Of a DNA stretch of 64,000 nucleotides, positions 1 through 9,175 are shown one piece after another. The notes under the pieces were generated by a model. It was not told the origin of the DNA, searched no databases, and was given only the letters and a program-made list of their open reading frames with translations. Each line of letters starts with the position of its first letter. Position 1 is the stretch's first letter. The DNA lies in assembly GCF_003315485.1 (NCBI RefSeq), contig NZ_QNSE01000004.1:186001-250000 (forward strand), in the 5' to 3' direction. Source of the stretch: Marinomonas rhizomae (GTDB lineage: Bacteria; Pseudomonadota; Gammaproteobacteria; Pseudomonadales; Marinomonadaceae). Position numbers and translations under genes: made by a program.

Positions 1-2
1 AG

Positions 3-974
3 CTATTGATATGTGTTGGCTGGAAGGCTTTCTAGGTAGTAATGAAGGCCCAAAAATAATATTTCTGAAGGCGTGGCTGTTCTAGGGTGTTGTGGTGCCT
101 TCCATTCTTTTAAGTCACCATTGATTCGGATGCTTCGTAAAAAGCAAAGAACAGTTAATGTATAGAAGCGTTTGTAATCACTTTTATCAATCCACCTTGA
201 TATTCCAGAAATGTATTGGAGCTCAGTAATTGATTGAACAATATTTCTGTGATCATCATTTTGAATGGTAAATAACATATTATTTTCTACAGGAATGATT
301 TTGACAGCATCTTGTATTTCATTCGCTAGTTCGTGCCAGAATGAAAAAACAAATCTTGAATAACCAAAATAAGGATCTACTCCATTCATGGTGCAATCAG
401 GATCTATAAAGCTGATTGCATTCTTTATTTCATTAAATATAACGTTACCAAAATGGAAGTTACAATGTGCATTTTCAATAGAAATAAATTTTTCTGTATT
501 TGAGAGATGTAGAGCCTTTTCGACAATCGAACGACCTGTTATAAATGCTTTTCTACCCTCAAACATGATAGGAGTATCGAATAATTCGTGAATTGAACTT
601 AGTTTATCCCACTCTTCTAATAAACGTAAATTAATATTGTCAAAAACATCGTTTTTTTTAGAGCATTCAATTTCTATGGCTGATTTTATTTGATCTAGTG
701 CCTGACATATTATTTTTCTGCGTCTCTTTATCGGGTAATCATTATCAAAAACAATTTTTGATAATGAAGATCCATGTTTCTTTTCTAAAATGTAGAATCG
801 GCGGCCATCAGCAGAACCATCGTGTAATATTGGAACGATTAGATTTGGATAAATTTGGCAAAGAACTTTAATTTTTTCAATTTCACAATGTAACTTCTCG
901 TTAAATTCAGAAGTTTTGGCAGTCTTTATTACGAAACCAGAATTAAGGATGTCAACGCTATGAGATTTTGTCAT
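3..974 (-). CDS. APH/choline-kinase-fold phosphotransferase-like protein
   Basis: 323 aa, last gene of a three-gene leftward operon, starting one base after the upstream stop, so probably translationally coupled. The fold is suggested by a beta3-like Lys (K17 in FVIKTAK), Glu residues near 31-33, a catalytic-loop-like HCNFHFGN at 170-177 and a metal-binding-loop-like IDPD at 190-193. APH-family kinases normally have HGDxHxxN; here the catalytic Asp position is Asn172, so activity may be altered or lost. The gene is AT-rich, unlike most of the window. A small-molecule kinase acting with the neighbouring dehydrogenase and dehydratase is inferred; the substrate is unknown. Confidence 0.55.
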   Translation of the reverse strand: MTKSHSVDILNSGFVIKTAKTSEFNEKLHCEIEKIKVLCQIYPNLIVPILHDGSADGRRFYILEKKHGSSLSKIVFDNDYPIKRRRKIICQALDQIKSAIEIECSKKNDVFDNINLRLLEEWDKLSSIHELFDTPIMFEGRKAFITGRSIVEKALHLSNTEKFISIENAHCNFHFGNVIFNEIKNAISFIDPDCTMNGVDPYFGYSRFVFSFWHELANEIQDAVKIIPVENNMLFTIQNDDHRNIVQSITELQYISGISRWIDKSDYKRFYTLTVLCFLRSIRINGDLKEWKAPQHPRTATPSEILFLGLHYYLESLPANTYQ

Positions 975-975
975 T

Positions 976-2112
976 TTAAAACCCTTTGAAAACAGCTACA
1001 GGAATGTTATTTGAAATATTGCGAGCGATATTAATTACTAAAGAAGCATAACCAACGGTGTTGCTAACAAATGATTGCATAATTATTTCGCTTAGATTTT
1101 GTTTAGAAAGATATTCTGGCCTTGAAATAATCAGATGATGAGAATCAGTTAAAATCGTGGCACATCGTTTATCATTTGAATAGGCTCTACTACCAAGTGG
1201 TGTATCTGCTCGCTTTACAATATGAGGTGATTGGTTGTAAATAGAGTTGATTGCAGAATTAATATGATCGAGTGTTAAAGCTCCATGGTCTTCAATAATG
1301 AAACGGTTTATTTGATAGCCTGGGGCGTGTACTGGTGCTCGAAGTGAAACAGTATTTATTAGTGGTGCCCATGGCATTACCTTTCCTTGACTTTGGGCAA
1401 TTTGTGAAAAACTGGGTCGCAAGTTATCTCTCGCATCTTGCATTCGCCCCTCGAAAGACCGTGTACCCAAAACTCCATTGGGAGTGTCTGGATGTACGAT
1501 ATCTGTTGCTACAGAGATAATACTTTGTGCATTTAGATTCAGTGGGCGTATTGCCTCAATTATGACGCGCAATGATGCATGCATCCCATTGGTCTGACAA
1601 GATCCAAGGCAGAATACCCCTTCGGTGAGTGTGCGACATTTTATTGTTGGAATGTCCGATGGGGTGAGGTCGACAAGGCAACTGTAGATACTTGGTAAGT
1701 TGTCTGCTTCAGCAACGCCAAGAATAATGCTGCAAAAACTCTTTAGTTTATTCGTAATATCGCTTGTCGCAGATATATCATTTTTGCTAGTAGCTAAAAA
1801 AGCAATGTCAAATACATCAGGTATTTCGATTTTATCAACTTTAAAATCTCCAAAGTAAAAATTTATAGTACGTTCATCGATGCTTAGTTCGTTGTCACTC
1901 AATATTTTAATATTAGAGTGTACTCCTGGATAGGCTAAGGCTAGCTTTGCAAAGATGCCATCAATTGGCCTAAGGTGTGGATAATGCTTGTCAGTTGGAG
2001 GGGGGTTAGTAATTACTGATGTAATAATAAACCCATCGGCTTGAGGATTATTTTGTAGTAGAAGGTTTGATCCTATTTCGGCACCTGCACCGATAAGTAT
2101 TGCATTTTTCAT
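976..2112 (-). CDS. GAPDH-fold NAD(P)-dependent dehydrogenase-like protein
   Basis: 378 aa. The N-terminus is a Rossmann nucleotide-binding motif (GAGAEIG, residues 8-14). The centre has SCQTN (Cys172, Asn175), matching the GAPDH catalytic SCTTN, and His207 in VATDIVHPDTPNG sits where GAPDH has its catalytic His. A later segment around 256-290 (SLRAPVHAPGY... to INSAI) follows the GAPDH C-terminal domain pattern. It is longer than and divergent from glycolytic GAPDH, so it is probably a specialised phosphorylating or non-phosphorylating aldehyde dehydrogenase. AAGGAG lies upstream of the ATG. It is the middle gene of the PrpD-GAPDH-like-kinase operon. The substrate is unknown. Confidence 0.6.
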   Translation of the reverse strand: MKNAILIGAGAEIGSNLLLQNNPQADGFIITSVITNPPPTDKHYPHLRPIDGIFAKLALAYPGVHSNIKILSDNELSIDERTINFYFGDFKVDKIEIPDVFDIAFLATSKNDISATSDITNKLKSFCSIILGVAEADNLPSIYSCLVDLTPSDIPTIKCRTLTEGVFCLGSCQTNGMHASLRVIIEAIRPLNLNAQSIISVATDIVHPDTPNGVLGTRSFEGRMQDARDNLRPSFSQIAQSQGKVMPWAPLINTVSLRAPVHAPGYQINRFIIEDHGALTLDHINSAINSIYNQSPHIVKRADTPLGSRAYSNDKRCATILTDSHHLIISRPEYLSKQNLSEIIMQSFVSNTVGYASLVINIARNISNNIPVAVFKGF

Positions 2113-2157
2113 ACATTTCTCTCCTTGATATGCTTAAATATATTTCTGTTAGGTGGA

Positions 2158-3579
2158 TTAAATAACAGCGAATAGGCTTAGGAATTCGTTAATTGTCATA
2201 TTGTCAAGTTTTGAAGATGAAGTGATTACCTCTGTAAGAATATCTGCTTTGTTGGTTAAGTGACTCTCTGATAAGTTTAGACAGAACTTCTGTTTTAATG
2301 CTGGTAAGCATTCGGTGCGCCGATTGATATGACCTAGTGGAAACTCTATTTGCTCATAGAATTCACCCTTTCCATTGATACATTTTATGGATAAGGCATT
2401 AGGAATGGCCATCTTATCTGGGTCGTAATAGCTTTCCGTGAATTGGGTTCTTTCATGGCATGTTATTTTTTCTCGAAGAAGTTGTACGTCTACATTAGAA
2501 GCCATTGGCTCATGGAAATCCTGAATGGTCAGGTTTCCAGAGTAGAGTGCCACTGCAACCATATATTGCATACAATGATCACGATCTGCTGGATTTCTAA
2601 GAGGGCCGACTTTGTCGATTATTTGCATTGCTGGACGCTGTGTTTCGACCCTAACATATTCAATATCTTTTTCTGATAGGCCAGCTTGAATCATTCTATC
2701 CCTGATTCGAAGAGCTGCTTCAATCGCCGTTTGAGCATGGTACTCGGCTGGATTTGGAACTTTGAACAATATGTTTTTTATAACGAAATCAGATAAAGGG
2801 CGGGAGATATTAAAATCTGAGCCTTGTAGTAAGGAATCATTGACCCCCCATTTTTTAGCAGTTAATGCTGTTGGGTAACCCATTTCACCTGTTTGTGCAA
2901 AGATAGCAAATTGCAGTCCACGAGAGGTTGCATCACCTGCTGCCCAAGATTTTCGGGTTCCAGCATTAGGTGCATGTCTGTAAGTTCTGAGAGGGTGTCC
3001 GTCGATTAAAGAGTTTGATAGTGCATTTAAGGTTTGTTCTTTTGAAAGTCCGAGTAATTTTGATGCAGCAATTGACGAGGCAACTTTTACAAGAACAACA
3101 TGATCAATTCCGAGAGTGTTAAAGCAGTTAGTAAGGCATAGGATACCGTGGATTTCGTATGTACGTATCATTAAGGTTAATACGTCTTTCATTCTAATTG
3201 GAGATGCATCTTGTTGGCTTTTCCATGCTGCAGCTGCTAAAATTGCGCCTAGATTGTCTGAGGGGTGTCCCCATTCCTGAGCAAGCCATGTGTCATTGAA
3301 TTCGAGCCATCGGATCATAGAGCCTATATGGAAAGCCGCTTCTATTGGTCCAAGTTGCTCGTCACTACCAATAATTTTAATACCATTAGTATTTTTACTG
3401 AAACGATAACTATTCAATAAGTTGATACAGTCTTTGTCCTGCGATGCAGCTATAGCGCATCCGAGCGAGTCCATTAAACAGAGTCTTGCTATATTGTATG
3501 CATCATCATCAAACATTGTTTCATCAAAAGCATAGTCAACAAGTGTTTTCATTACATTGTCGAATTTATCTAAATCCAT
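2158..3579 (-). CDS. MmgE/PrpD family protein
   Basis: 473 aa, close to the family's usual 450-480. MmgE/PrpD enzymes include 2-methylcitrate dehydratase, cis-aconitate decarboxylase and iminodisuccinate epimerase. Family features visible are the N-terminal helical domain with DSLGCAIAAS (about 37-46), the EFNDTW segment (about 93-98) with GHPSDN just after, and AAGDATSRG (about 214-222). It is the first gene of a leftward operon and divergent from a LysR regulator. No prpBC or citrate synthase is nearby, so a 2-methylcitrate role is not supported by context; the substrate is unknown. A GGAAGG ribosome site precedes the ATG. Confidence 0.85.
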   Translation of the reverse strand: MDLDKFDNVMKTLVDYAFDETMFDDDAYNIARLCLMDSLGCAIAASQDKDCINLLNSYRFSKNTNGIKIIGSDEQLGPIEAAFHIGSMIRWLEFNDTWLAQEWGHPSDNLGAILAAAAWKSQQDASPIRMKDVLTLMIRTYEIHGILCLTNCFNTLGIDHVVLVKVASSIAASKLLGLSKEQTLNALSNSLIDGHPLRTYRHAPNAGTRKSWAAGDATSRGLQFAIFAQTGEMGYPTALTAKKWGVNDSLLQGSDFNISRPLSDFVIKNILFKVPNPAEYHAQTAIEAALRIRDRMIQAGLSEKDIEYVRVETQRPAMQIIDKVGPLRNPADRDHCMQYMVAVALYSGNLTIQDFHEPMASNVDVQLLREKITCHERTQFTESYYDPDKMAIPNALSIKCINGKGEFYEQIEFPLGHINRRTECLPALKQKFCLNLSESHLTNKADILTEVITSSSKLDNMTINEFLSLFAVI

Positions 3580-3857
3580 AAGTACTTCCTTCCATAAAAT
3601 GATAGACCTTTTTTATATTCTGGTAACTTTTCAGAAACACTGACTACTATATTGATAATGTGATTTAGTCTGAAAATTGACTGTTTTTATTGCTTTTAGG
3701 TTGAAAAAAAATTTCCAATCTAAAGGCAATAATCGCGGTCGGTCGTAGTCTGTACTTGGAATATATGTCTTTACGCAAAGCGACTCTAGCGAGTAATATC
3801 GATGAGTAAATCGGAAAAATCGATACCTATGTCAAGGAAAGACTGTGAGGGTTATTT
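3580..3857. promoter_or_regulatory. Divergent promoter region, PrpD operon and LysR gene
   Basis: 278 bp between two divergent starts, AT-rich. LysR proteins normally bind such regions to control the divergent operon. I did not find a convincing unique T-N11-A operator by eye, so only the arrangement supports this call. Confidence 0.45.
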
Positions 3858-4742
3858 ATGAATATAAATGAATTGAAGGCTTTTATTGCCGTAGTACAAT
3901 TAGGAAGTCTCACTCAAGCCGCACTTCGGTTAAATCGAGTTCAGTCCAGCATTTCACAGCGTATACAAAATCTCGAGAGGAAGTTAAATGTAACTTTACT
4001 TGAGCGACAGGCTGATGGTGTGAAACCTACTTTACAGGGGATAATGGTTTACGAATATGCAGTTAAGATTGTTGATACTATGCGTGAATGTCAGGAAAAA
4101 ATAGAGTGCTGCAACTACGATAATAAAATAATACGGGTGGGGGTTGTTGAATGTCTTCCTGCTTATATCGTTGATAATTTATTGGATTTTAATTATAACG
4201 GTAATTTTAACATTAGTGTCTCTATCGGAAGTTCACATAATCTTCTAGATTATTTTGAAAAGGGGGATTTTGATATCATAATTATTGGTGCCGGATTCGC
4301 TTCATCTAATGTTATGCGAACGCCTGTTTTTCAGGATCAATTAGTGGTTATAAATTCAATTTTTTCACCTCCAATAACTGATTTTTATGAATTACAAGAT
4401 CAAATATTTTTATTAAGTAGTGAGAAAGCGGCATCTAGAAGAAATATTAACTATTTAATGCGTGATAAAGGTATACTCCCTAAAAAAATAGTTGAATGTG
4501 GCTCATATCCTATACTGTTTTCTCAGGTCGCTGCGGGGAAAGGTATTTCGTTGGTTCTCAGAAGCGCCTTAAGTAAAGTTTATAGTGATAAAATAAGAAT
4601 TAACGAATTGTCAGGTAAATATTTTAAGATGCAGATCGAAATGATATTTCGGAGTGATATTATAGGAACAAATACACTTGAGCTCCGCAGAATGATTTGT
4701 GAGTTATTTAAAAGTCATAGTTTGAAAAAACCATGGTTCTAA
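3858..4742 (+). CDS. LysR family transcriptional regulator
   Basis: 294 aa, normal LysR length. The N-terminal winged HTH is clear: MNINELKAFIAVVQLGSLTQ followed by RVQSSISQRIQNLERKL and LLERQADGVKPTLQG. The rest is a periplasmic-binding-like effector domain, more divergent, with IIIIGAGFAS near residue 140 and VAAGKGISLVLRSAL near 230. It is divergent from the PrpD/GAPDH-like/kinase operon and is the likely regulator of it. AT-rich, like that operon, suggesting the four genes moved together. Confidence 0.9.
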   Translation: MNINELKAFIAVVQLGSLTQAALRLNRVQSSISQRIQNLERKLNVTLLERQADGVKPTLQGIMVYEYAVKIVDTMRECQEKIECCNYDNKIIRVGVVECLPAYIVDNLLDFNYNGNFNISVSIGSSHNLLDYFEKGDFDIIIIGAGFASSNVMRTPVFQDQLVVINSIFSPPITDFYELQDQIFLLSSEKAASRRNINYLMRDKGILPKKIVECGSYPILFSQVAAGKGISLVLRSALSKVYSDKIRINELSGKYFKMQIEMIFRSDIIGTNTLELRRMICELFKSHSLKKPWF

Positions 4743-4902
4743 TGAATTATTAATAGGCGGTATGATTGCGATAATTAAGGCTAAAGTAAAATCAATACGC
4801 TATAGACAGATAAGTTCGCTAATAGTAGAAAGGATAACTGATTTTTATATTTAGTCCTGTGTATTATTCTATGTGGCGCTTTAGTTTTTTACAGGAGTTC
4901 TA

Positions 4903-5391
4903 GTGGTAAAAGTTCTGGTTAGTTCGTGTTTGGTCGGCAATAAGGTGAGATACAACGCGAGTTGTTTATCTATCCCTGAGTCTGATTTTTCTTGGCTTAG
5001 GTCGAATGCAGAACTGGTGGTTTTTTGCCCTGAAGTGTCTGCTGGTCTACCGACTCCAAGAGCATCCGCTGAAATAATCAAAGGAAAAGGTATTGATGTA
5101 CTCGATGGCTCTGCGAAGGTTGTTGGGAACGATGGCGTTGATGTAACGGCTCAATTTGTGAGTGGCGCCAAGAAGGCTTTGGAACTTTGCCAAAAGCAAC
5201 ACATAGACTATGCCGTGCTTGCAGAAGGTAGCCCTTCATGTGGCAGTTCAAAAATATACGATGGCACATTTAAAGGAAATAAAATCGATGGTGCAGGTGT
5301 AACCGCTACCTTGTTAGAGCGTAATGGCATCAAAGTATATAGCCAGCATACGATAGCGGAACTGCGAAGCCTATTAGAGACAGATACATGA
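4903..5391 (+). CDS. DUF523 family protein
   Basis: 162 aa starting at GTG, chosen because ACAGGAG lies six bases upstream. DUF523 hallmarks are present: SSCLVGNKVRYN at 7-18, VVFCPEVSAGLPTPR around 39-53 and EGSPSCGSSKIYDG around 108-121, with conserved cysteines that could bind metal. The biochemical role of DUF523 is not established. Its stop overlaps the next start (ATGA), so the two are probably cotranslated. Confidence 0.85.
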   Translation: MVKVLVSSCLVGNKVRYNASCLSIPESDFSWLRSNAELVVFCPEVSAGLPTPRASAEIIKGKGIDVLDGSAKVVGNDGVDVTAQFVSGAKKALELCQKQHIDYAVLAEGSPSCGSSKIYDGTFKGNKIDGAGVTATLLERNGIKVYSQHTIAELRSLLETDT

Positions 5392-5933
5392 AGTTTAGTG
5401 ATCAAGTGATTGAATGGATTGAATCTGATAGAGATCGAATGCAAGCACTTGAACTTGCTTCAACACTTGGTCTGAATGATTGGTGCTTGGCCGCTGGATT
5501 TGTTAGGAACTTGATCTGGGATAAGCTTCATAACAAAGAGGTTTTAACGCCATTAAACGACATCGATCTCATTTACTTTGATTCTGCTGTCATGGATGAA
5601 AATGCCGATCTTGATTATGAAGCAAGGCTTAAGGCCGTAAGTCGTTTTCCTTGGTCAGTTAAAAATCAAGCAAGGATGCATGTTCGTAACAATGATCAGC
5701 CTTATGTGTCGACTGCGGATTCCATGAGCTATTGGGTGGAAGTAGAGACAGCCGTCGGTGCTACTTTTGTTAAGGGAAAAGGGGTGAGGCTGGTTGCTCC
5801 TTTTGGTTTAGAAGCAAATTTTAATCATACGATTACGTTAAACAGCAAACGCCCGAAACCTAACGACTTTAAGGAAAGAGTATTAGAAAAAGAGTGGTGT
5901 GATTTGTGGCCGAACCTCAAAGTGGTTTCCTAA
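5388..5933 (+). CDS. Nucleotidyltransferase-like protein (COG3575 type)
   Basis: 181 aa. It has the family pattern of an early WCLAAGFVRNLIWD segment (about 32-45) and LNDIDLIYFD (about 60-69), which supplies the acidic pair of the nucleotidyltransferase fold, then SYWVEVETAVGA and VAPFGLEANF. Substrate unknown. It overlaps the DUF523 gene by four bases. The stop lies at the start of a short spacer to a small ORF. Confidence 0.8.
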   Translation: MKFSDQVIEWIESDRDRMQALELASTLGLNDWCLAAGFVRNLIWDKLHNKEVLTPLNDIDLIYFDSAVMDENADLDYEARLKAVSRFPWSVKNQARMHVRNNDQPYVSTADSMSYWVEVETAVGATFVKGKGVRLVAPFGLEANFNHTITLNSKRPKPNDFKERVLEKEWCDLWPNLKVVS

Positions 5934-6014
5934 CTGCTAAGAATTGTTATCTTCTCTATCCTTCCTGAGTTAAAATACCGACCCTGTTCGTACTTCAATA
6001 CAAGAGATTTATAA

Positions 6015-6167
6015 ATGACCGCATTTGATACCAAAGTGGAAGAGTTGATCGCTAAGCATCCCCATTTAACCAAGGATGAAGCCATCAAGATCGTCACTGA
6101 GAAAAACAACCGCAAGAAACAGAAGCGAAATGAAAGATCCAATAAAGGCAGTGTGAACAAGGGGTAG
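6015..6167 (+). CDS. Small basic hypothetical protein, 50 aa
   Basis: A 50-residue frame beginning MTAFDTKVEELIAKHPHLTK, then EAIKIVTEKNNRKKQKRNER. An acidic, helix-like N-half is followed by a strongly basic tail, which could contact nucleic acid or ribosome. A weak purine-rich site (AGAG) lies ten bases upstream. I believe similar short proteins occur in related bacteria, but no function is known to me. Confidence 0.5.
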   Translation: MTAFDTKVEELIAKHPHLTKDEAIKIVTEKNNRKKQKRNERSNKGSVNKG

Positions 6168-6292
6168 AAACAATCTGTACGTGATCATTGTTATGATCAC
6201 CTGTACGCCAATTACCGTCATGAACCATGCCCCAAAAGCGGCCATATTCTATTGGTCGTTTTTGACCACGTCAGTTTTCCTAGAGATATTTT

Positions 6293-7372
6293 ATGAAGCA
6301 AAGAGTGAATGGATTCGACCTTGCAAGAGCGTTGGCGATATTCGGCATGGTTATTGTGAACTTCAAAATTGCAATGAATGCTGAAACGGGCAATGTGTGG
6401 TTGATGAAGTTTGCTGGGCTTTTTGAGGGAAGGGCATCGGCCTTATTTGTCGTGCTGGCAGGTGTGGGCGTGACATTTCTTACTAAAGAAGTAAGAGGAT
6501 CTAGGGACAGAATACAGCTATATAAAAAACGCGTCTTGCTGATAAAACGCGGACTCTTACTTATTACAATCGGCCTCATATTTACGCCAATATGGGAAGC
6601 TGACATTCTGCATTTTTATGGTTTTTACTTTCTAATCGCCGCTGTCATATTTGGGATGAAAGACCGTGCCTTGTTATTGATATCAGCGGTCATCATGCTG
6701 ATATTCCCCGTTTTAATGTTGTTTTTTAATTATGAGCAAAACTGGGATTGGTCGACATTAGCTTATGCAAGCTTTTGGTCCTTCGATGGAATGATTCGGC
6801 ATATCGTATTTAATGGTTTCCATCCGATTTTTCCTTGGGCGGCTTTTCTGGTGTTTGGCATGTGGTTGGGGCGGCAGAATTTATCAGACAGGTTAGTAAG
6901 AAATAGGTTGCTTGTTTGGTCGCTCATCACTTTCCTTGTAACCGAATGTGGCTTTTATTGGTTAAGAAGCATTGTGGGTGACGGTAGTGTTCTGGAAATG
7001 ACACCGGATGAAGTGACATTTCTGTTTTCCACTTCGATTATCCCTCCGTTACCACAATACATTCTCTCTGCTGGCAGCTCGGCCGTTGTTGTGCTGGTGG
7101 CTTGTTTATATTGTTCAGAGATATTTTCTGAAAGCCGTATCAATAAATGGCTGTGCCAAACGGGGCAATTGTCTTTGACCTTGTATGTGGCTCACGTCAT
7201 TATCGGTATGGGGCTTCTTGAAGCGATTGGCCGCTTAGAACACCAGACCATAGATTTCTCTCTATTTAGTGCGCTGATATTTTGTGTTGGCGGGATTGTT
7301 TTTAGTCTTGTATGGCTGAAGCTTTTTAAAACTGGGCCACTAGAATGGATCTTTCGTAAGATAGCAAGCTAG
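6293..7372 (+). CDS. DUF418 family multi-spanning membrane protein
   Basis: 359 aa with about nine to ten hydrophobic segments. The N-terminal RVNGFDLARALAIFGM is the acyltransferase-3/DUF1624-like start, and the C-terminal half has the DUF418 signature (GQLSLTLYVAHVIIGMGLLE, near 293-312). These proteins are thought to be membrane acyltransferase or transport-like proteins, but the function is not established. It stands alone between a small ORF and a chemoreceptor. Confidence 0.8.
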   Translation: MKQRVNGFDLARALAIFGMVIVNFKIAMNAETGNVWLMKFAGLFEGRASALFVVLAGVGVTFLTKEVRGSRDRIQLYKKRVLLIKRGLLLITIGLIFTPIWEADILHFYGFYFLIAAVIFGMKDRALLLISAVIMLIFPVLMLFFNYEQNWDWSTLAYASFWSFDGMIRHIVFNGFHPIFPWAAFLVFGMWLGRQNLSDRLVRNRLLVWSLITFLVTECGFYWLRSIVGDGSVLEMTPDEVTFLFSTSIIPPLPQYILSAGSSAVVVLVACLYCSEIFSESRINKWLCQTGQLSLTLYVAHVIIGMGLLEAIGRLEHQTIDFSLFSALIFCVGGIVFSLVWLKLFKTGPLEWIFRKIAS

Positions 7373-7543
7373 CTAAGCTTTGTTGCTACAAATGTATCGA
7401 AAGGTTACTTAACTCACTTAAGCAGTGATGATCGTTACTCTTTCTTACTAATTAGCATCCAAAATACAGCTTATTAGTTGGCAATTAAAATGTAGATTAA
7501 TACTAAGTCTATAACCATTAGAGTAGGCCATAGAGGAAAGACT

Positions 7544-8872
7544 ATGAAAAAGTATTACCGTTTGGCACTAGGTATCGTTATTGCTTCAATACTCGTTGCT
7601 TCGCTGTTTGCGAAAGAAAACTTATATATGCTGGTTTTAGTTGTCGCATTGGTAGTTTTGTTAGGTTGTCTGATAAAGATAGAGAATTTAGCAAAAGAGC
7701 AATTCAATTTTTATGAGCAGATTCTCGATACCATTCCAAATCCACTTTCTGTTACTGACCTGGATATGAAGTGGACCTTTGTTAATCGCGCTGCAACCGA
7801 TCCGTTAGGAGTAAAGCGTGCAGATGTGCTCGGAATGCATTGTTCAAACTGGGGAGCAAATATTTGTAACACTGATGGATGTGGTGTGAACTGTTTAAGA
7901 AAAGACAAGCCGACTACTTTCTTTAATCAGTGGGGTAAAGACTTCCGTGTAGATACTTTTTATATTCAGGGACTAAACGGCAAAGATATAGGTCATGTTG
8001 AATACGTGCAAGAAGTGTCTGAAAAAGTGGCGCTTAAATCAGTATACAGTGATGTCGATAACATCAGTGCAAGCTTAACAACAGGTGCGAATGAACTCAA
8101 TGTTGCCAGTCAAGCTTTGACAGAGGGATCTCATCGTCAAGCAGCTTCTATCACTCAAATTGGCAATGCCGTGAATGCTATCCTTAATCAAGCTAATGAA
8201 AATGCTGATCGTGCAGCTAGAGGCAGTTTAGTGTCGTCTGAAGCTGAGCGTGCAGCCCGTATGGCTACAGATGAAATACGAGATCTAGAACTGGCCATGC
8301 ATGAGATCAATCGTTCAAGCGAAGCCATTAGTGAAATTATTAACGTTATTGATGATATCGCGTCTCAAACCAACTTACTTGCATTGAATGCTTCTATTGA
8401 AGCGGCTAGAGCAGGGGAAATGGGGCGTGGTTTTGCTGTTGTTGCCGATGAAGTAAGAGCGTTAGCTGAACGTAGTACAAAAGCCGCAAGCGAATCATCT
8501 CAGTATATTCAATCGTCTGTAGAAAATGTTAAGAAAGGTAATGCTATATCACAAAAATGCGTGAGTGCATTAAATGAGATTGTTAAGCACGTGTCGACTA
8601 TCTCAGAAACCATTGGAGAAATAGATAATGCGTCACAAAGCCAAGCAATTGGATTGAGTCAGATTAACCAGGGCATGGCTGAAGTTGATGAAGTGATTCA
8701 TTCTACTGCAGCATCTGCAGAAGAGACGTCTATTTCTGCTAATGAAGTGAATGAGCTGTCGTTGAAACTTCAAGTTCAGCTCGCAAACATAAGAAAAATA
8801 GATGGATTAATCGTCGATACTGTCAAGAAAGCCGATAAGCTAATTGAAATTAAAGACGTGACGAACAGCTAG
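7544..8872 (+). CDS. Methyl-accepting chemotaxis protein with Cys-rich PAS domain
   Basis: 442 aa. Two adjacent N-terminal hydrophobic segments (about 7-22 and 27-43) are followed by a PAS domain (about 57-160) and a C-terminal MCP signalling domain with the conserved hairpin tip [20 protein letters not shown] (about 268-287). The PAS domain contains a cysteine cluster, [19 protein letters not shown] (about 105-123), suggesting metal, haem or redox sensing. There is no large periplasmic domain, so sensing is probably cytoplasmic. Intergenic DNA lies on both sides; single-gene transcription is likely. Confidence 0.93.
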   Translation: MKKYYRLALGIVIASILVASLFAKENLYMLVLVVALVVLLGCLIKIENLAKEQFNFYEQILDTIPNPLSVTDLDMKWTFVNRAATDPLGVKRADVLGMHCSNWGANICNTDGCGVNCLRKDKPTTFFNQWGKDFRVDTFYIQGLNGKDIGHVEYVQEVSEKVALKSVYSDVDNISASLTTGANELNVASQALTEGSHRQAASITQIGNAVNAILNQANENADRAARGSLVSSEAERAARMATDEIRDLELAMHEINRSSEAISEIINVIDDIASQTNLLALNASIEAARAGEMGRGFAVVADEVRALAERSTKAASESSQYIQSSVENVKKGNAISQKCVSALNEIVKHVSTISETIGEIDNASQSQAIGLSQINQGMAEVDEVIHSTAASAEETSISANEVNELSLKLQVQLANIRKIDGLIVDTVKKADKLIEIKDVTNS

Positions 8873-8907
8873 ATTCCCTCCTAGAAAGCACACGGAATGT
8901 GCTTCCC

Positions 8908-9045
8908 TTACTTTGCTAAGTGGAACGCAAACCAAGAAACCACATACCGCACAATTTCTATCACATCAGCAATAATGGCTTTTGCATTTACGCCACCACT
9001 CGCCATGGTAATGAATCGAGTTAGGGGGATTGAGACAATAAATTG
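8908..9045 (-). pseudogene. Decayed fragment of a second MYG1-family gene
   Basis: On the minus strand the frame reads PLTRFITMASGGVNAKAII and on to VIEIVRYVV, which aligns with LLTRFIAAASGGVNAKTIV of the intact MYG1 protein encoded at 9823-10698. The resemblance covers about 25-30 residues at DNA and protein level and then stops; no start or remaining domains are visible. It is either a relic of a paralogue or a partial duplication. Confidence 0.6.
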
Positions 9046-9175
9046 GATGACTATAGGTGCTTCATTACTGCGAGGTGAAATAACAGTTGTCTGTTAATAG
9101 TTATTTTTATATGTCTCTACTGATAGAATACCTTAATTATTAGGAATGGAAATAGTTATGAAAGGAGCTGCTATC

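Noticed and set aside
2158-3579. Calling the PrpD-family gene 2-methylcitrate dehydratase (prpD).
   Set aside because: No prpB, prpC or acnD beside it, and its partners are a GAPDH-like enzyme and a kinase fold, so the specific function is not supported.
6181-6384. Short plus-strand frame before the DUF418 gene.
   Set aside because: It overlaps the DUF418 start in another frame, and the DUF418 frame is clearly the real one.
8897-9097. Plus-strand open frame with a protein-like stretch (MAFAFTPPLAMVMNRV).
   Set aside because: It is the antisense reading of the MYG1 relic; the same stretch appears antisense to the intact MYG1 gene at 10055-10402.
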